DNA of 20,201 bases, from positions 1-20,201 of the forward strand of contig JBFJVZ010000087.1 of the NCBI GenBank assembly GCA_041623895.1, read 5' to 3'. This DNA is from JBFJVZ01 sp041623895 (lineage in GTDB: Bacteria; Planctomycetota; Planctomycetia; Pirellulales; Pirellulaceae). Shown here piece after piece: positions 1 to 7,273 of this stretch. The notes below the pieces were generated by a model. It searched no databases, was not told the DNA's origin, and saw only the letters and a program-made list of their open reading frames with translations. Both the position numbers and the translations under genes were made by a program. Numbering within the stretch: the stretch's first letter is position 1; each line of letters begins with the position of its first letter.

Positions 1-94
1 GTATGGTTGTGATGAACGAACACGTCGATGCCTCCAACTACCGTGACTCCAGAGAAAAACCAGGCTCAAATTACTTCCTAAGCCGGACACTCTC

Positions 95-131
95 CTTGTC
101 CTGGCGCCATGTTGCCAGGACAAGTCCTGGC
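95..131. repeat. Overlapping inverted repeats (alternative hairpins)
   Basis: Positions 95-105 (CTTGTCCTGGC) are perfectly complementary to 114-124 (GCCAGGACAAG) with an 8-nt loop. The middle arm can instead pair with 125-131 (TCCTGGC), giving a 7-bp stem with loop CAAG. The element lies just upstream of the DUF1570-type gene and no T-tract follows. It looks like a member of a dispersed palindromic family, but no second copy is present in this window, so that assignment is inference. Confidence 0.55.
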
Positions 132-215
132 CTACGAGATATTTGAAAATGCACTAGAATGAGCGGAAAGCTGGCATCTTTCGTCGGTTTTTTACTCCTT
201 TTGTCCGGATCCGTC

Positions 216-1304
216 ATGTCACGGTTGGTCTTAACCGCCAGATTTTGCTTGTTCGTTGGCGTACTGATCTCGCTGAGCAATGCGTCTGCGTTGGCTGTGG
301 AGACGATCGAGTTTCGCGAGCCGAAATCGGGCAATTTGATGGTCAAGGGAGAGATCTTGGTTGAAGCCCAGGATGGTGGTGTCATGTTGCTGGCCGACGA
401 CGGACGAATCTGGACGATTCAACCAGATCAAATCATCAAGCGAGAAACAGATGCTTCCGCACTGGAGCCGATCGATGCGGACGCCTTGGAACAACGACTG
501 CTGAACGAATCGCCAGCTGATTTCAGCGTTTATCGGACAAGTCACTACTTGATCCTGCACAACACCAACGAAGCCTATGTTCGCAAAGTTGGTTCATTGT
601 TCGAGCAACTCTATCGCGGGTTCTTCACCTATTGGAAGAACCAACGTTGGGATTTGCCGAAGCCCCGTTTTCCGCTAGTCGCCCTGGTTCTGAAAGACCG
701 CAGTAGTTTTCTCGCACACGGTGTTGCCGAAGTCGGCGAGACCGCGAGATCGGTGATCGGCTATTACCATTTGGCCAGCAACCGCATGACGACATTCAAT
801 GTTCCGAATTTGGAGCGAAACATCGCCACGATCATTCACGAGGCGACGCATCAGCTGGCATACAATTGCGGGCTACAAAAACGGTTCGCTGATAATCCCA
901 TGTGGGTCAGCGAGGGCTTGGCGACTTTCTTTGAATCACCCGACTTCAATAATCCGCGGGGCTGGCGAAGCATTGGTCGTGTGAATCAAGTGAATTTAGA
1001 ACGATGGCGGAGGTACCTACCCAATCGCCCAGCAGAATCGCTAATGACATTGCTGGCCGACGACACGCGGTTCCGAAATGGTGCGACCGCAACCAATGCG
1101 TATGCAGAATGCTGGGCGATGACCTATTTCCTGCTGAAAACACGACGCAAGGAGTACGTTGACTACCTGCGACTGCTCAGTGAGGGCAAGCCGCTGGTGG
1201 AAAGAACGCAACGCGAACGGATTCAAATGTTCGAGCAAGCTTTCGATACCACGCTGTCAGATCTGGATCAGGCACTGGTGGCCTACATGCAACGCGTCAG
1301 GTAA
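216..1304 (+). CDS. Secreted DUF1570-type protein, gluzincin-like zinc peptidase fold
   Basis: Predicted 362-residue exported protein. From the ATG at 216 it begins with a basic N-region, a hydrophobic core and a cleavable-looking end (SNASALA), so I prefer this start to the in-frame ATG at 159, which would add 19 residues and a second hydrophobic stretch. The central part carries HEATH (H208, E209, H212 from the 216 start) and, 20 residues on, WVSEGLATFFE with E233. This is the HExxH ... E arrangement of gluzincin metallopeptidases, so zinc binding and proteolysis are plausible. Planctomycete DUF1570 proteins show this layout, and the substrate is unknown. About 70 residues at the N-terminus (ETIEFREPKSGN ...) look like a small beta domain. 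It stands alone, convergent with the DUF11 gene. The family call rests on motif recognition only. Confidence 0.8.
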   Translation: MSRLVLTARFCLFVGVLISLSNASALAVETIEFREPKSGNLMVKGEILVEAQDGGVMLLADDGRIWTIQPDQIIKRETDASALEPIDADALEQRLLNESPADFSVYRTSHYLILHNTNEAYVRKVGSLFEQLYRGFFTYWKNQRWDLPKPRFPLVALVLKDRSSFLAHGVAEVGETARSVIGYYHLASNRMTTFNVPNLERNIATIIHEATHQLAYNCGLQKRFADNPMWVSEGLATFFESPDFNNPRGWRSIGRVNQVNLERWRRYLPNRPAESLMTLLADDTRFRNGATATNAYAECWAMTYFLLKTRRKEYVDYLRLLSEGKPLVERTQRERIQMFEQAFDTTLSDLDQALVAYMQRVR

Positions 1305-1380
1305 CGCGTGGCGTGGGGAGGTCCGCGCGCTGATTTCGGCAGCGCGAAGCTGCTGGCGAGCCAATTCCGGCTCCGCAGGA

Positions 1381-1506
1381 GCGTCGCCCTCCCAGCAAGC
1401 GTCGCCCTCCCAGCAAGCGTCGCCCTCCCAGCAAGCGTCGCCCTCCCAGCAAGCGTCGCCCTCCCAGCAAGCGTCGCCCTCCCAGCAAGGGTCGCCTTCC
1501 CGTCCA
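1381..1506. repeat. 18-bp tandem repeat, six perfect copies plus one degenerate
   Basis: The unit GCGTCGCCCTCCCAGCAA occurs head to tail at 1381-1398, 1399-1416, 1417-1434, 1435-1452, 1453-1470 and 1471-1488. A degraded seventh copy follows at 1489-1506. It fills most of the gap between two convergent genes. A short hairpin (GCTCC-GCA-GGAGC, 1370-1382) overlaps the first copy. The unit is a multiple of three, so frames through it stay open and encode low-complexity peptides on both strands; I do not consider these to be genes. Confidence 0.95.
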
Positions 1507-1523
1507 GAGATGCCTGCCCAAAG

Positions 1524-4220
1524 CTAGCGATCGGCGTAAACCATCGTGCTTTCTTCTTTGGTCACCGGGACCGTTGATTGATCACTCAGCACGACCGTCT
1601 TGATCAGGTGTGTGCCGGGTGCCACGCCTTTGGCTTTGACGCGGTACACGACATCGCCTCCGGCGGCAAGTTCTGCACGCGGGGCAAATGCCACCAGGCC
1701 GCGACCGTTGGTCTCAGCATCCGCATCGCTGCTGACAAGTTCGATTCCCTGCGGCAGTTGCAACTGAACCCGCACGTTGCTGTCGTTTCTTGACCCACTG
1801 TTGGACAGGCGGATTTCGTACATGGTCTCCCCGCCGATTTCGATGGGATCGGAGGAGTCGGTGATTTGGAAGGTCAATTCGGCGCGAGAGTCAATGTTGA
1901 CGGTGCGTTCGTTTTTGGCGACCACGCCCAAATCTGCTCGAGCTTCCAAGCGGATCGCCCGTTCCCCGTCGCTGACTGGCAGAATCGTCAAGGGTACTTT
2001 GCCTTGTTCGGTGGGTGGCAGATTCGCCAATGACCAGAACACGGCGTGTCGCGAAGGATCATATTGACCCTCGAAGTCCGTGCTCACGAACGTGAATCCG
2101 CGATCCAGATAGGCTGCGATTTCGACGTTCGTCGCGTCGGCGGTTCCGGAATTCGCAATGTCCAATTGGTACGTCACCTGGCGTTCCAGGAATCCACGGG
2201 AGGGGCCCTGCAAGGCGACCTGCAGCTGCGGCGCGACGACTTCGATGGCCACCGTGTGAGTCGCTTCCAGCCCGTCGTCGCCGGTAAGCCGGATTGTGTT
2301 TTGCACGATGCCCGGGGCTACAGCGCGAAGTCGCAAAACTTGACGTCGCGTTTCGCCCGGCTTCAGCGAGCCAATGGCATTGTCAAGCTGCCGACCTTTG
2401 GGGTGCTCCAACCCTTCGGGCACATCTTCTTGAATGATGACGCCTGTCGCTGCTCCGGTACCGGGATTGGAAAACTCGAGGTCGATTTCCAGTTGTTGTC
2501 CGATCAATACTTTTTCGTTCGCACGCTGCACGATTTTCAATTCTGGACGCGTGCTCATCGTTCGAACCGAAGCAGCGGCTTCAAACGTGACGCGCGCAAC
2601 ACTACCCAATTCGCCTTCTTCCATCGGCACCAAACGCAGTGTTACGGTTCGCTCGTCGCCTGCTTTCATGGAACCGAGCTGCCACACCAGCACGTCACCT
2701 TGTTGGACCGGCGACGGCGATGCGTCGACCAGCTGCATTCCCGCTGGCACGCGATCGGTGACACGCACGTCCAGCGCTTCGACCGGCCCGACATTTTGTA
2801 CATGAATGATAAATTGCGCCGGCTTACCGACCTTAACTTCGGCGGGCGCACGTTTATGAATCACAATGCTGGGCGATTGAACACCTTCGAATCGGCGGTC
2901 ACCCGGCGAAGCCATCGTTGCTGATGGATCAACATTAAGCTCGGCCGCGGACGAGGGTTGCTGGAATGTGTTGGGCTGATATCCCGGTGAGCGAATCATG
3001 TTTCCGTCGGGCAGCGAAGCGATTCGAGCATAGGAACCACCGGGCAGCGGCGGCGCGACCGGTTGAGCGGAAGAGGGCGATGCAGTTGGCGGCCCATAGT
3101 TCGCCGCTGGCTGATTAAAGCTTGAATCGGGAAAGGAGTTGCCCGTTCGCAACTCGCCACGTCCCTGAGAATTCAGCTGCCCTGTGCCGGCCTCTGCCAC
3201 GAGCCCCTGCGGTGCGGAACCCTGCGGTGCAAATCCCGGCGCTGCAAAACCTTGCGGTGCAAATCCTTGATTGCCGATTTGAAGTTCAGCACCTCCCCCC
3301 GTCATCGGATCATCGGGATTCACGATGCGAATTCCCGGCGGGTTTGAGTTTGGCGATGATTCTGGAACCACCATCGCGTTGCCGCTGGGCAGTTGGGCGT
3401 GCGGAAGCTGACCCGACGTAACGTCCAGGCCTTGTGTCGCTGCGTCGTTGGCTTGCAATTCCGCGGGCTGCCCCGGCAGCGAGATGGCACGAAGCATTGG
3501 CGCAGCTTCGCTAGTGATTGGTTGAGCGTGTTGTCCAGCACCACCATCGTGTGCGGCAACCATTTCCGCCGCATCCTCGTATCCGCCTCGTAATCCGTTG
3601 CCTGCACCCCCGCGGAGGATATTGCCGGGTTGTTCGTCGTTGGGAACCTGGTTCATCGCAGCATCTGTTGGGCCTGCTTCTGTGGCCACAACGGACGGCA
3701 GCCCAATCGTGATCGCCGGCGCGGTGGGCAGCGGTGCCGTCTCGTCGCTGGGCAGTGACATGCTGACGGCAGGGCCGGTTTCCTCTGGTTGCGTCTTCGT
3801 CGGGTTGGGCAGTTCCAGCGAGTCTTGGGAGGTTACTTCCGCGACGGAAATCTCCGCAGCTGGTTCGCGAAATGTCGGCAGTTCGCCATCGGGAATCTGC
3901 AACGTGGGCAATCCGACGTCCAAGGATGCAGGCGAATTCTCGGTTGCCGGTTCCGTGTGCTGCACCAACTGCACGCCTCCGTCGGACCCCGGGAAAGGAT
4001 TGCTTGCTACCGTCGCTTTGGACGGCGTTGACAGCCAGGAGTCATCGCTGATGCCGGCAATGGGCGGCGGCGGCTGATGCACATCCGTGTCAGGGACTGC
4101 CCAAGATGAATCGGAGTCGTTTTGACGGTTTTTTGTTGCCTGGCCAGCCATGATGGCTCCCAGCAAAATCGTCACGGCACCAAAAGCAAGACGTACGCCA
4201 AATGGTTTCATGGGTCGCAT
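1524..4220 (-). CDS. Large DUF11-repeat surface or secreted protein
   Basis: About 898 residues. An N-terminal hydrophobic segment (VRLAFGAVTILLGAIMAG) acts as signal peptide or anchor. A Pro/Gly/Ala/Ser-rich, probably disordered stretch of about 400 residues follows. The C-terminal half holds four immunoglobulin-like DUF11 repeats starting near residues 450, 557, 660 and 778, each with the family hallmark of an N.G...A..V pattern (NVGPVEALDVRV, NPGTGAATGVII, NSGTADATNVEI, NSGSRNDSNVRV). Such repeats occur in planctomycete and other bacterial cell-surface proteins and are thought to be structural or adhesive. The start is either ATG 4220 or ATG 4211; a longer TTG-initiated form is less likely. 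The gene ends 20 bp from the tandem repeat. It follows the GNAT-like gene by 58 bp on the same strand and could share its transcript. Confidence 0.88.
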   Translation of the reverse strand: MRPMKPFGVRLAFGAVTILLGAIMAGQATKNRQNDSDSSWAVPDTDVHQPPPPIAGISDDSWLSTPSKATVASNPFPGSDGGVQLVQHTEPATENSPASLDVGLPTLQIPDGELPTFREPAAEISVAEVTSQDSLELPNPTKTQPEETGPAVSMSLPSDETAPLPTAPAITIGLPSVVATEAGPTDAAMNQVPNDEQPGNILRGGAGNGLRGGYEDAAEMVAAHDGGAGQHAQPITSEAAPMLRAISLPGQPAELQANDAATQGLDVTSGQLPHAQLPSGNAMVVPESSPNSNPPGIRIVNPDDPMTGGGAELQIGNQGFAPQGFAAPGFAPQGSAPQGLVAEAGTGQLNSQGRGELRTGNSFPDSSFNQPAANYGPPTASPSSAQPVAPPLPGGSYARIASLPDGNMIRSPGYQPNTFQQPSSAAELNVDPSATMASPGDRRFEGVQSPSIVIHKRAPAEVKVGKPAQFIIHVQNVGPVEALDVRVTDRVPAGMQLVDASPSPVQQGDVLVWQLGSMKAGDERTVTLRLVPMEEGELGSVARVTFEAAASVRTMSTRPELKIVQRANEKVLIGQQLEIDLEFSNPGTGAATGVIIQEDVPEGLEHPKGRQLDNAIGSLKPGETRRQVLRLRAVAPGIVQNTIRLTGDDGLEATHTVAIEVVAPQLQVALQGPSRGFLERQVTYQLDIANSGTADATNVEIAAYLDRGFTFVSTDFEGQYDPSRHAVFWSLANLPPTEQGKVPLTILPVSDGERAIRLEARADLGVVAKNERTVNIDSRAELTFQITDSSDPIEIGGETMYEIRLSNSGSRNDSNVRVQLQLPQGIELVSSDADAETNGRGLVAFAPRAELAAGGDVVYRVKAKGVAPGTHLIKTVVLSDQSTVPVTKEESTMVYADR
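3205..3264 (-). repeat. 15-bp imperfect tandem repeats inside the DUF11 gene
   Basis: Four adjacent 15-nt units (3205-3219, 3220-3234, 3235-3249, 3250-3264) differ by a few bases. On the minus strand they encode degenerate pentapeptides of the type GFAPQ, GFAAP and GSAPQ. They sit in the disordered linker between the export signal and the DUF11 domains and look like slippage-expanded spacer sequence. Confidence 0.75.
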
Positions 4221-4278
4221 TCCAATTGCAAACAAAGCGGGGTCTATCCGTTACCCTTGGTCCTTCGTTAGCAAATCC

Positions 4279-5229
4279 TCAAAGTCGAGGTGAAGAGCAG
4301 TCTGACAACTCTTTTTGCCAGCATGCCCCTTGCTGCTGGGACTGGAATTGCAGTTTTGATAGCTGATCGATCAAGGCAATTTGGTCGCTGTCAACCGCTG
4401 TCTCCACTGACATGATCCGTTTGGCGGCCAAAGATTGCAGCACCGCACCAAGTAAATAATGCTCCTGTGGCGATAAAACTTTTGATTTCTCAGAATCCGA
4501 GAGATCAACAATCGCGTGGCTGCTCTTCATGACTTGCGCTTCAGGGTCGCTGAACCAGATTTCGATTGTTGCCAATTCGTCTGTCGAGCGACGATCCACC
4601 AGAGTTTGGCGTTCGATATCAAAGTGTGACAATGCTGATGCACGACGTGAATCTGAGACGACGACACTGCTGCGCACGATTCCCGTTGATCGGCTGAGGT
4701 GCAACGCCTGGCGGCTGACCGGCATCCGAAACGAACTGGTGGAGACAACCAATTGCTGAACCGTCGACTTCCTCCGGTAGCCATGCGATTCCAGCAGCGA
4801 GATGGTTGCCAGGTCTTCATCGTGAATTCCGATACCGTGGCCGATTGGCGGCAGTCCCGCATATCCGAACAACTGATCTCGGACGGTTCCCACAAAGATT
4901 TGCGTGCGTCCACTGCCCGCAATCGCCGACTCGGCAGCTTGCAGCAACGGGTCTGACAAATCCGCTGCGGAATCAGAAAAACAAAAGGCGCTGATCAAAG
5001 CAGCTTGGCCGTCCAGCGGATCGGGAAACACGTGACACCAGGCTTGAACGGATTCACCCTGCTGGGCCACCAGCAAGGTCGATTCGGGAAAGAACGTCCG
5101 CGACAGGACGGCTTGCTCGATAATCGCTACGCTTACCTCGGGCGGCGGACCAGATCTGGACCAGTGAGCGATCCAGACGTCAACCAGAGCTGGCAAATCT
5201 GCGTTTCGAAACTCGCGAATGTTGCTCAT
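4279..5229 (-). CDS. GNAT-like N-acetyltransferase family protein, divergent
   Basis: 316 residues. The N-terminus (REFRNADLPALVDVW) and the LLESHGYRR segment near residue 150 resemble the first strand/helix and the late 'E.xGF' element of GNAT acetyltransferases. I cannot see a clean acetyl-CoA-binding R/Q-x-x-G-x-G/A loop in between, so enzymatic activity is uncertain. Residues of about 165-316 have no feature I recognise; they may form a second, degenerate GNAT-like half or a planctomycete-specific domain. The ATG at 5229 has an AAAGG Shine-Dalgarno 5 nt upstream, which supports this start. It is transcribed toward the DUF11 gene, 58 bp away, and divergently from the oxidase subunit gene. 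No signal peptide is visible, so it should be cytoplasmic. Substrate unknown. Confidence 0.7.
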   Translation of the reverse strand: MSNIREFRNADLPALVDVWIAHWSRSGPPPEVSVAIIEQAVLSRTFFPESTLLVAQQGESVQAWCHVFPDPLDGQAALISAFCFSDSAADLSDPLLQAAESAIAGSGRTQIFVGTVRDQLFGYAGLPPIGHGIGIHDEDLATISLLESHGYRRKSTVQQLVVSTSSFRMPVSRQALHLSRSTGIVRSSVVVSDSRRASALSHFDIERQTLVDRRSTDELATIEIWFSDPEAQVMKSSHAIVDLSDSEKSKVLSPQEHYLLGAVLQSLAAKRIMSVETAVDSDQIALIDQLSKLQFQSQQQGACWQKELSDCSSPRL

Positions 5230-5314
5230 CGAAACCTTTGACGGGCATTGATGGGGGAGTCATTTGGCGGGGATTCATTCGGTGGGGATTCGCTGGGCGC
5301 CGGAGACCAAACCA

Positions 5315-5329
5315 GTGGCATCATGCCAC
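5315..5329. other. 15-bp inverted repeat in a divergent intergenic region
   Basis: GTGGCA-TCA-TGCCAC lies between the divergent GNAT-like gene and the oxidase subunit gene. The size and symmetry would suit an operator for a dimeric regulator, but there is no regulator gene next to it and no recognisable promoter around it. Chance occurrence is possible. Confidence 0.25.
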
Positions 5330-5397
5330 ACCGATCGTCCGTGATGAACCCGTCCAAGTAGAATCCAATGGTTGTTTCCCACTAACCCTGATCGCCA

Positions 5398-6030
5398 ATG
5401 AGCCGTTCAGCGATACTTTCCGCGAAACTCCCCAACGACCGGCGGGTCCGACAGGGTGGGTATTTATTTCTGCTGTCGCTGCTGATGTTCTTTCTGGGCA
5501 GCATCATTTTGTTTTTGCTGTACGCCTACTGGCGGCGCGACGATCCGCTGCGTCAGTTGCCGCTGCCCAAGTCGCTGTTGGTCAGCACGATGTGCTTGTT
5601 GCTGATTAGCGTGCTGGTTCATTTCGCGACGCGATCGATTCGCCGGGAAAAGCGGGCGTTGACGATGATCTTGTTGGGCATCAGCACGTTTTCTGCCGTG
5701 ATTTTTTTGGCAGTGCAGCTGTGGTCGATGAACCAGATGGCGGTCGGCTTCCAGGCACTGAGCGAACAACTCAACGGGCCCGTGATCGAGCGAGGGATGG
5801 GAAAGGGCGTGTTGGGAATGGTGATCGTGTTGGCGTTCCTACACGGATTGCACGTCGCTGGAGGCGTGTTGGCACTGGGGATCGTATCGGTCAGATCGAT
5901 GCAAGGACGTTACGACCACGAGCGTCCTTGGCCCGTCGACTTCGCCGCCCAGTACTGGCACTTTCTGGATCTCGTTTGGCTGTGCATGTTAGCAGCCTTC
6001 TGGTTTTCCAGCGGCGGATTCGCACTCTAG
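5398..6030 (+). CDS. Heme-copper oxidase (cytochrome c oxidase) subunit III-like
   Basis: 210-residue inner-membrane protein with about five membrane segments, the usual size of the short bacterial form of subunit III. The diagnostic late motifs are present: HGLHVAGG near residue 150 and YWHFLDLVWL near residue 190, followed by a final helix ending WFSSGGFAL. Subunit III binds lipid near the proton-uptake side and stabilises the catalytic subunit of aa3/ba3-type oxidases. Subunits I and II are not in the window, so this copy is either an orphan or part of a dispersed respiratory gene set. The ATG at 5398 has no obvious ribosome site. An ATG-less upstream extension is not supported by coding character. 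It converges on the isomerase-like gene across a 77-bp gap. Confidence 0.85.
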   Translation: MSRSAILSAKLPNDRRVRQGGYLFLLSLLMFFLGSIILFLLYAYWRRDDPLRQLPLPKSLLVSTMCLLLISVLVHFATRSIRREKRALTMILLGISTFSAVIFLAVQLWSMNQMAVGFQALSEQLNGPVIERGMGKGVLGMVIVLAFLHGLHVAGGVLALGIVSVRSMQGRYDHERPWPVDFAAQYWHFLDLVWLCMLAAFWFSSGGFAL

Positions 6031-6056
6031 CGGTAACGGACCTTCATTCTGGCGTC

Positions 6057-6073
6057 CCGGCGCCTCGTGCCGG
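6057..6073. terminator. Possible bidirectional terminator hairpin between convergent genes
   Basis: CCGGC (6057-6061) pairs with GCCGG (6069-6073) around a 7-nt loop, followed by AATTTAAGG. A wider pair, CGGTAA (6031-6036) with TTACCG (6087-6092), encloses it. The position between two convergent stop codons fits termination, but there is no long U-tract. The ATTCTGGCGTCCCGGC part also resembles a decayed piece of the repeat at 10481-10503. Confidence 0.35.
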
Positions 6074-6107
6074 AATTTAAGGTAAATTACCGATTCCTCC
6101 ACGAGCG

Positions 6108-7022
6108 TTACACGGGGCTCGTTGTCGGCTCGTATGGAATGTCTTCGATCAGTTCCATCGGCAACGGTGCGACACGCAAGCCAGCATCCTTGAAAATTCC
6201 ATCGATCGCTTCTTGTGCCTTCTGAACCGTGCTCTCGCGAGTTTGACCTTTGTATTGCGTCGACGAGGCGGAAGGACTGACGGGGCCGTCAAAGCTGATC
6301 TCTTTGAGATGACTGATGACCGAGACGTGATTCAGCAGCCCTTCCTTTGCGGGCAAAACTCGATCCGCCGTTGTCGCTTTGGTGATGTCCGTATCGGCGG
6401 GCAATGCGCCGAGTCGCACGGCGACAATCCGATCCACAGTCAACTCGCTCAACTGATCCATCGCGCCGTCACCGACCACCCAGTCCCAAGTATCCAGATA
6501 GATACCGGCCCCGGGCACCGACGTTACCAAGGCCAGGAAGCCTTCGACATTACGCGTGAAGGGGAATTCTTTGCCTTCACCAAGTTCTTTGCCGGCCTGA
6601 AAACCCACACCCAGGCGAATTCCCTTGTCGGTCAGGACTTCTGTGATTTGCGACAAACGCGTTTTTTGAATTTCAAAATACTCGTGGTACGGCAAACGGT
6701 CAGTCGCGGGCGGTAGAAAGATATACGCGCGAGAGGCGCCAAGTTTTCCAGCGAACTCAGCTAGCGGATGAAGTGAGCCAAGGTCGCTCGTGAACACGTC
6801 GTCGTCGGCATCCAAGTCGAGGTCCAACTCAAAACCGCCGATCAACAGTTCCGTTGCCCGCAAGTACTTCGCAGCTTCATCAACGCTGCTGCGTTGCGAA
6901 CGTCGAAACATATCCCCCATGTCGACGTCCAAACCGCGAAAGCCGTAAGTCAAAGCAAGTTCAATTAATTCGCTTTGACGACCGTTGATTCCCAGAGAAT
7001 CGGGCGAAAAGTTCTTGAGCAT
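6108..7022 (-). CDS. Sugar phosphate isomerase/epimerase-like TIM-barrel protein
   Basis: 304 residues from the ATG at 7022; the longer open frame would need a TTG start and an unlikely leader. The fold signature is that of the AP-endonuclease-2/xylose-isomerase-like TIM barrel: a hydrophobic first strand with FRGLDVDMGDM, a middle IRLGVGFQAGKE, then GIYLDTWDW near residue 177 and a late strand IVAVRLGALP. Typical members bind a divalent metal through Glu, Asp and two His residues. Here the usual 'vHlkD' strand reads VRLGA and the 'PGxG' turn reads LPAKEG, so two canonical features are changed. It may be a non-canonical or non-catalytic member. No signal peptide; presumably cytoplasmic. It is divergent from the PhnP-like gene, with 251 bp of apparently empty sequence between. 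Confidence 0.72.
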   Translation of the reverse strand: MLKNFSPDSLGINGRQSELIELALTYGFRGLDVDMGDMFRRSQRSSVDEAAKYLRATELLIGGFELDLDLDADDDVFTSDLGSLHPLAEFAGKLGASRAYIFLPPATDRLPYHEYFEIQKTRLSQITEVLTDKGIRLGVGFQAGKELGEGKEFPFTRNVEGFLALVTSVPGAGIYLDTWDWVVGDGAMDQLSELTVDRIVAVRLGALPADTDITKATTADRVLPAKEGLLNHVSVISHLKEISFDGPVSPSASSTQYKGQTRESTVQKAQEAIDGIFKDAGLRVAPLPMELIEDIPYEPTTSPV

Positions 7023-7263
7023 GAGGTGTACCTGAGGATATCCGTTGAAACTTGAGTTTTGGTATGCGAAGGGCCCTGTTTCCAAGTCCAAGAGTATCGC
7101 AGAATCAACCGATTCAGGCCAAGGGGCTTATTTGCCGCGCGAAGGCGTCCACAGGAAGCCGGCAAACTCCGTGTTCCCAAGATCAAAAACGCTTGTGTTT
7201 TTGCCGATCAGAAGCGGACGTCACCCGCCGTCTGCATGCCACGTTGATTTTTTTGACAAGCCC

Positions 7264-7269
7264 GGAGGG
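7264..7269 (+). promoter_or_regulatory. Shine-Dalgarno deciding a GTG start
   Basis: GGAGGG lies 4 nt before the GTG at 7274, in frame with the PhnP-like protein. A second weaker site, GGGAG at 7284-7287, precedes the in-frame ATG at 7295. Either start removes a non-coding-looking 74-81 residue extension. Confidence 0.6.
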
Positions 7270-7273
7270 AGAC

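Noticed and set aside
1381..1506. Repeat array as CRISPR
   Set aside because: Units are contiguous with no spacers, only 18 bp long, and there is no cas gene.
1159..1577. Open frames through the tandem repeat encoding Ser-Pro-Gln-Gln or Leu-Gly-Gly-Arg-Arg repeats
   Set aside because: A unit divisible by three keeps frames open; both strands are open and no start or domain supports a protein.
2046..2924. 292-residue plus-strand open frame
   Set aside because: Lies fully antisense to the DUF11 domains, composition is His/Arg-rich without domains, and the DUF11 frame is clearly real.
7052..7273. N-terminal extension of the PhnP-like protein
   Set aside because: Non-family sequence, rich in Arg/Ser/Cys; good ribosome sites precede the GTG at 7274 and ATG at 7295.
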